This document shows, piece after piece, positions 60,448 through 64,000 of a DNA stretch of 64,000 bases. The position numbers and the translations under genes were made by a program. This DNA is from Streptomyces spinosisporus (GTDB taxonomy: Bacteria > Actinomycetota > Actinomycetes > Streptomycetales > Streptomycetaceae): assembly GCF_022698145.1 (NCBI RefSeq), contig NZ_JALDAX010000008.1:308100-372099 (forward strand), given 5' to 3'. The notes under the pieces were generated by a model. That model worked only from the letters and a program-made list of their open reading frames with translations. It was not told the DNA's origin and made no database searches. The first letter of the stretch is position 1, and every line of letters starts with the position of its first letter.

Positions 60448-61311
60448 TCAGGCGGGCCGCCGCCGGGCGAGTGTCGTGATGATGCCGGTGACGGCCCGCG
60501 CCATCGCCTCCCTTCCCGCCTTCAGATACGTACGGGAGTCCACCGCGTCGGGGTGGTCGGCCAGGAACGCGCGGATCGCGTCCGTCATGGCGATGTTGAG
60601 GGCGGTGCCGACGTTCACCTTGGCGATGCCGCCCGCGACGGCGGCGGCGAGTTCGTCGTCCGGGACTCCGGAGGAGCCGTGCAGGACGAGCGGTACGTCC
60701 AGAGTGCTGGAGAGCCGTTCGAGGAGGCCGTGGTCGAGGGTGGCGGTGCGGGTGGTCATGGCGTGGGTGCTGCCGATGGCCACGGCGAGGGCGTCCACGC
60801 CGGAGTCGGCGATGTAGGCGCGGGCCTCGGCGGGGTCGGTGCGGGCGCCGGGCGCGTGAGCATCCAGTGCGGGCTGGCCCGCCTTGCCGCCGACCTGCCC
60901 CAACTCGGCCTCGATCCACAGGCCTTGCCCGTGCGCCCAGTCGGCTGCGGCCCGGGTCGCGGCGAGGTTGCGGTCGTAGGGCAGCCGGGCCGCGTCGTAC
61001 ATCACAGAGCTGAATCCGGCGTCCGCGGCCTGGTGCAGCAGATCGTCGCTCTGGACGTGGTCGAGGTGCAACGCGACGGGCACGGCGGCGTGTTCGGCGG
61101 CGGCGACGGCGGCGCGGGCCAGCGGCAGCAGCCGTCCCTGGCGGAACTTGACGGCGTTCTCGCTCACTTGGAGGACGACGGAGGCTCCCGCCGACTCGGC
61201 GCCGGCGACGACCGCCTCGATGTGCTCCAGGGTGATGACGTTGAAGGCGGCGACGGCCGCGCGCTCGGCGGCGGCCCGCTCGACGAGTTCGCCGGTGGGG
61301 ACGAGGGGCAC
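60448..61311 (-). CDS. Class II ketose-bisphosphate aldolase (FBA/GatY/KbaY type)
   Basis: GTG 61311 follows AAAAGGAG. The 287-residue TIM barrel keeps the zinc and catalytic features: ALHLDHVQSDDL (catalytic Asp and metal His), EAELGQVGGKAG, AIGSTHA, LHGSSGVPDDEL with a metal His, and NVGTALN. It cleaves fructose- or tagatose-type bisphosphates. It follows the SIS isomerase gene on the same strand across a repeat-filled 280-bp gap. Together with the DeoR-type gene this resembles agaR-agaS-kbaY amino-sugar modules. Confidence 0.87.
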   Translation of the reverse strand: MPLVPTGELVERAAAERAAVAAFNVITLEHIEAVVAGAESAGASVVLQVSENAVKFRQGRLLPLARAAVAAAEHAAVPVALHLDHVQSDDLLHQAADAGFSSVMYDAARLPYDRNLAATRAAADWAHGQGLWIEAELGQVGGKAGQPALDAHAPGARTDPAEARAYIADSGVDALAVAIGSTHAMTTRTATLDHGLLERLSSTLDVPLVLHGSSGVPDDELAAAVAGGIAKVNVGTALNIAMTDAIRAFLADHPDAVDSRTYLKAGREAMARAVTGIITTLARRRPA

Positions 61312-61351
61312 GGCTTCTCCTTTTGAGAGGCGCGGCGGGGACGGTGGTGGC

Positions 61352-61597
61352 GCGTATTCCGAGAGGCGAATTCCGAGAGGTGCGTCTTCCGGTGGCGCGT
61401 CAGGGCGACGCGTCCTCCGGTGACGCGTCCTCCGGTGACGCGTCCTCCGGTGACGCGTCCTCCGGTGACGCGTCTTCCGGGAGGTACGTCTTCCGGTGGC
61501 GCGTCAGGGCGACGCGTCCTCCGGTGGCGCGTCCTCCGGTGGCGCGTCCTCCGGTGGCGCGTCTTTCGGTGGCACGTGTTCCGGTGGCGCGTCAGGG
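61352..61597. repeat. 15-bp minisatellite with two repeat blocks
   Basis: Unit GCGTCCTCCGGTGAC occurs four times at 61410-61469. GCGTCCTCCGGTGGC occurs three times at 61514-61558, with variants at 61382-61396, 61559-61573 and 61574-61588. The shorter unit GCGTCAGGGCGAC starts each block (61397-61409, 61501-61513). A related GCGTCAGGG (61589-61597) holds the stop codon of the SIS gene. Older units at 61352-61381 carry ATTCCGAGAGG. Confidence 0.9.
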
Positions 61598-62473
61598 TGC
61601 GAGGATCACCGAGCGGGTGAGGTGACGGGGCCGGTCCGGGTCGAGACCGCGGGCCGCGGCGACGGCGACCGCGAGACGGTGGACGCGGACCAGTTCGGCA
61701 AGCGGGTCGAGGCCGCCCGGGATCCACAGTCCGCCGGTGGCGCGCACCTGGTCGGCCAAGCCCTCGGGGGCGTCGCCGAGCATCCAGGTCGCCGTGCCGC
61801 GGGTGGTGATGCTGATCGGGCCGTGCCGGTACTCCATCGCCGGGTAGGACTCCGTCCAGGCGAGTGAGGCCTCACGCATCTTCAGGCCGGCCTCGTTGGC
61901 CAGGCCCACCGTCCAGCCCCGGCCGAGGAAGGTGAACTGCGTGCAGCCGACGAGCCCTTCGGGCAGCGGGGTCGCGAGCGCGGTGCGGCCGTCGTCGACG
62001 ACGGCGTCGTTGTGCAGACCGAGATGGGCGCGGAGCAGAGTGAGCGCCGTCGTGGCGAACCGCGTCTGCACGACGGACTGTTCGTCCGCGAAGTCGAGCA
62101 CGACGATGTCGTCGGCAGCCTGCATGACGGGCGTGTCCGGGTCGGCGGTGATCGCGACCGTGCGGGTGCGTCCCTTCAACTGCCCGAGGAGGTCGAGGAC
62201 TTCGGTGGTGGTGCCGGAGCGGGTGAGCGCCACGACGCGGTCGTACGAGCGGCCGAGGGGGAACTCGGAGGCGGCGAAGGCGTCCATCTCGCCCTGTCCC
62301 GCGCCCTCGCGCAGCATGGCGGCCGCCTGGGCCATGAAGTACGAGGTGCCGCATCCCACGATCGCGACCCGCTCGCCGGGTGCCGGGAGCGCCTCGCGGT
62401 GCCCGGGTGCGGCCGCCGCGGCCCGTGTCCAGCACTCGGGCTGGCTGGTCAGCTCGTCCTCGACGTGGGTCAT
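61592..62473 (-). CDS. SIS-domain sugar isomerase (AgaS/GlmS-isomerase-like)
   Basis: ATG 62473 follows GGGGAGG. The 293-residue protein has two SIS domains: VAIVGCGTSYFMAQAAAML and LTRSGTTTEVLDLL (phosphosugar loop), then FLGRGWTVGLANEAGLKMREA and AMEYRHGPISI. It matches the isomerase half of GlmS and AgaS deaminases/isomerases, without the glutaminase domain. It is divergent from a DeoR-type regulator and upstream of the class II aldolase, so an aminosugar phosphate is the likely substrate. Confidence 0.87.
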   Translation of the reverse strand: MTHVEDELTSQPECWTRAAAAAPGHREALPAPGERVAIVGCGTSYFMAQAAAMLREGAGQGEMDAFAASEFPLGRSYDRVVALTRSGTTTEVLDLLGQLKGRTRTVAITADPDTPVMQAADDIVVLDFADEQSVVQTRFATTALTLLRAHLGLHNDAVVDDGRTALATPLPEGLVGCTQFTFLGRGWTVGLANEAGLKMREASLAWTESYPAMEYRHGPISITTRGTATWMLGDAPEGLADQVRATGGLWIPGGLDPLAELVRVHRLAVAVAAARGLDPDRPRHLTRSVILAP

Positions 62474-62501
62474 GCCGGGTCCTCCCCAGGTGGATTCCCG
62501 T

Positions 62502-62561
62502 TCGAAAGGCTTCTTGCTTGTTTCTGCAAGATACAGCGTACTTTCGAGCATAATCAAGCAA
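62502..62561. promoter_or_regulatory. Divergent operator region with nested inverted repeats
   Basis: TCGAAAG (62502-62508) is matched by CTTTCGA (62541-62547), and TTGCTTG (62514-62520) by CAAGCAA (62555-62561). The interval is AT-rich compared with its surroundings. TTTCTGCA and TTTCGAGCA are direct near-repeats. DeoR/AgaR-type regulators bind repeated TTTC elements, so this is the likely site of the regulator at 62619. Confidence 0.5.
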
Positions 62562-62618
62562 TCGACTGCATACGGTGTGCGCTAGGGTCGCCGGGAGATC
62601 GAGGAACGGAGGGCGGGG

Positions 62619-63398
62619 ATGTCGCGGGACGCCCGCTGGAAGGTGCTGCTGGAACTGCTCGTCGAGCGCGGTCGGCTGGACGTGGAGGAGGCGGCCGTCG
62701 AGCTGGAGGTCTCGGCCGCGACGATCCGGCGCGACTTCGACCAGCTCGCCGAGCAGCAGATGCTGGTGCGAACCCGGGGCGGCGCCGTCGTCCACGGGGT
62801 GTCGTACGAGCTGCCGCTGCGCTACAAGACGGCCCGCCATGCCTCCGAGAAGCAGCGGATCGCGAAGGCGGTGGCGGACCTCGTCGCGCCCGGCGAGGCG
62901 GTGGGGCTGACCGGCGGTACGACCACCACCGAGGTGGCGCGCGCACTCGCCGTGCGCAGCGATCTCGCCTCCGGCTCGCCGGCGCTCACCGTCGTGACGA
63001 ACGCCCTCAACATCGCCAACGAGCTCGCCGTGCGCCCCCAGTTCAAGATCGTGGTGACCGGCGGGGTGGCGCGCCCGCAGTCGTACGAACTCATCGGACC
63101 GCTCGCGGACGGCGTGCTCGGCCAGATCACCCTCGACGTGGCTGTCCTCGGCGTCGTCGCCTTCGACGCCGCCCACGGCGCGGCCGCACACGACGAGGCG
63201 GAGGCCGCCATCAACCGGCTGCTGTGCGAGCGCGCCGAACGCGTGATCGTCGCCGCAGACTCCAGCAAGCTGGGGCAACGCGCCTTCGCACGCATCTGCG
63301 ACGCCGACACGATCGACACCCTCGTAACGGACACGGCGATCGCCACGGACGAGGTACGCAGGTTCGAGGAGGCGGGACTGAGGGTGCTGCCGGTCTGA
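62619..63398 (+). CDS. DeoR/AgaR-type transcriptional regulator
   Basis: ATG 62619 follows GGAGGGCGGGG. 259 residues: a DeoR HTH (WKVLLELLVERGRLDVEEAA, VSAATIRRDFDQLAEQQMLVRTRGGAV in 5-60) and a sugar-phosphate sensor domain (GGTTTTEVARALA, DVAVLGVVAFDAAHG, ERVIVAADSSKLG). It is divergent from the SIS isomerase and aldolase genes and very probably represses them until the cognate sugar phosphate appears. Confidence 0.9.
   Translation: MSRDARWKVLLELLVERGRLDVEEAAVELEVSAATIRRDFDQLAEQQMLVRTRGGAVVHGVSYELPLRYKTARHASEKQRIAKAVADLVAPGEAVGLTGGTTTTEVARALAVRSDLASGSPALTVVTNALNIANELAVRPQFKIVVTGGVARPQSYELIGPLADGVLGQITLDVAVLGVVAFDAAHGAAAHDEAEAAINRLLCERAERVIVAADSSKLGQRAFARICDADTIDTLVTDTAIATDEVRRFEEAGLRVLPV

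Positions 63399-64000
<602 letters not shown>

Noticed and set aside
61352..61597. CRISPR array
   Set aside because: The repeats are contiguous 15-bp units without unique spacers, and no cas gene is nearby.

Overview
The window is high-GC actinobacterial chromosome, almost certainly Streptomyces or a close relative. G/C is strongly preferred at third codon positions, GTG starts are common, and the gene families fit: GlxA/AraC, PucR and ROK regulators, RsbW-like ATPases, SCP/CAP proteins, TerD-domain proteins and secreted glycan hydrolases. About 56 protein genes are called. No rRNA, tRNA or CRISPR was seen. The last 600 bases are low-complexity DNA ending in a run of about 30 C, which looks like a contig end.

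Layout. 1-4.6 kb: end of a secreted SGNH hydrolase, a small EF-hand membrane protein, an NCS1 permease and an atypical NarL-type response regulator preceded by two TetR-like palindromes. 5-19.5 kb: a secreted-enzyme zone (GH5, CE4 deacetylase, GH30-CBM6, serine beta-lactamase-like hydrolase, second GH30). Between them lie a membrane-tethered ECF sigma/CAP fusion broken by one extra base, a divergent ArsR-MFS pair and a divergent HD-GlxA pair. 19.8-24 kb: probable 3-hydroxybutyrate uptake, regulation and oxidation. 24-34 kb: housekeeping and envelope genes (Nudix, Lnt, MurI-like, HpnB, TerA-like, MOSC). 34-44 kb: an Rv1733c-like protein, a beta-helix/AAA+ fusion, a giant membrane alpha/beta hydrolase, DeoR, Cds1-like cysteine desulfhydrase and an RsbW-like ATPase. 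44.3-51 kb: a SHOCT-ABC exporter operon divergent from a TetR-cupin-DUF4865-phosphotriesterase-tautomerase operon. 51.6-54.3 kb: a 240-bp MITE-like element, then a plant-type ketol-acid reductoisomerase divergent from an IlvY-like LysR regulator. 54.3-58.4 kb: ROK, RpiB, PsuK and PsuG, a plausible pseudouridine-to-pentose-phosphate route. 58.4-63.4 kb: AlkB, RlmG-like methyltransferase, and a sugar-phosphate module (DeoR, SIS isomerase, class II aldolase).

The most unusual items are: (1) the ECF sigma - zinc finger - TM - CAP polypeptide and its frameshift; (2) a chloroplast-type KARI under an IlvY-like regulator, with two operator-like repeats 31 bp apart; (3) the TetR-cupin-DUF4865-PTE-tautomerase operon of unknown substrate; (4) a beta-helix fused to a CbxX-type AAA+ ATPase; (5) four short tandem-repeat arrays with 15- or 17-bp periods, each overlapping a stop codon. 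All calls come from reading the sequence. No database search was possible.
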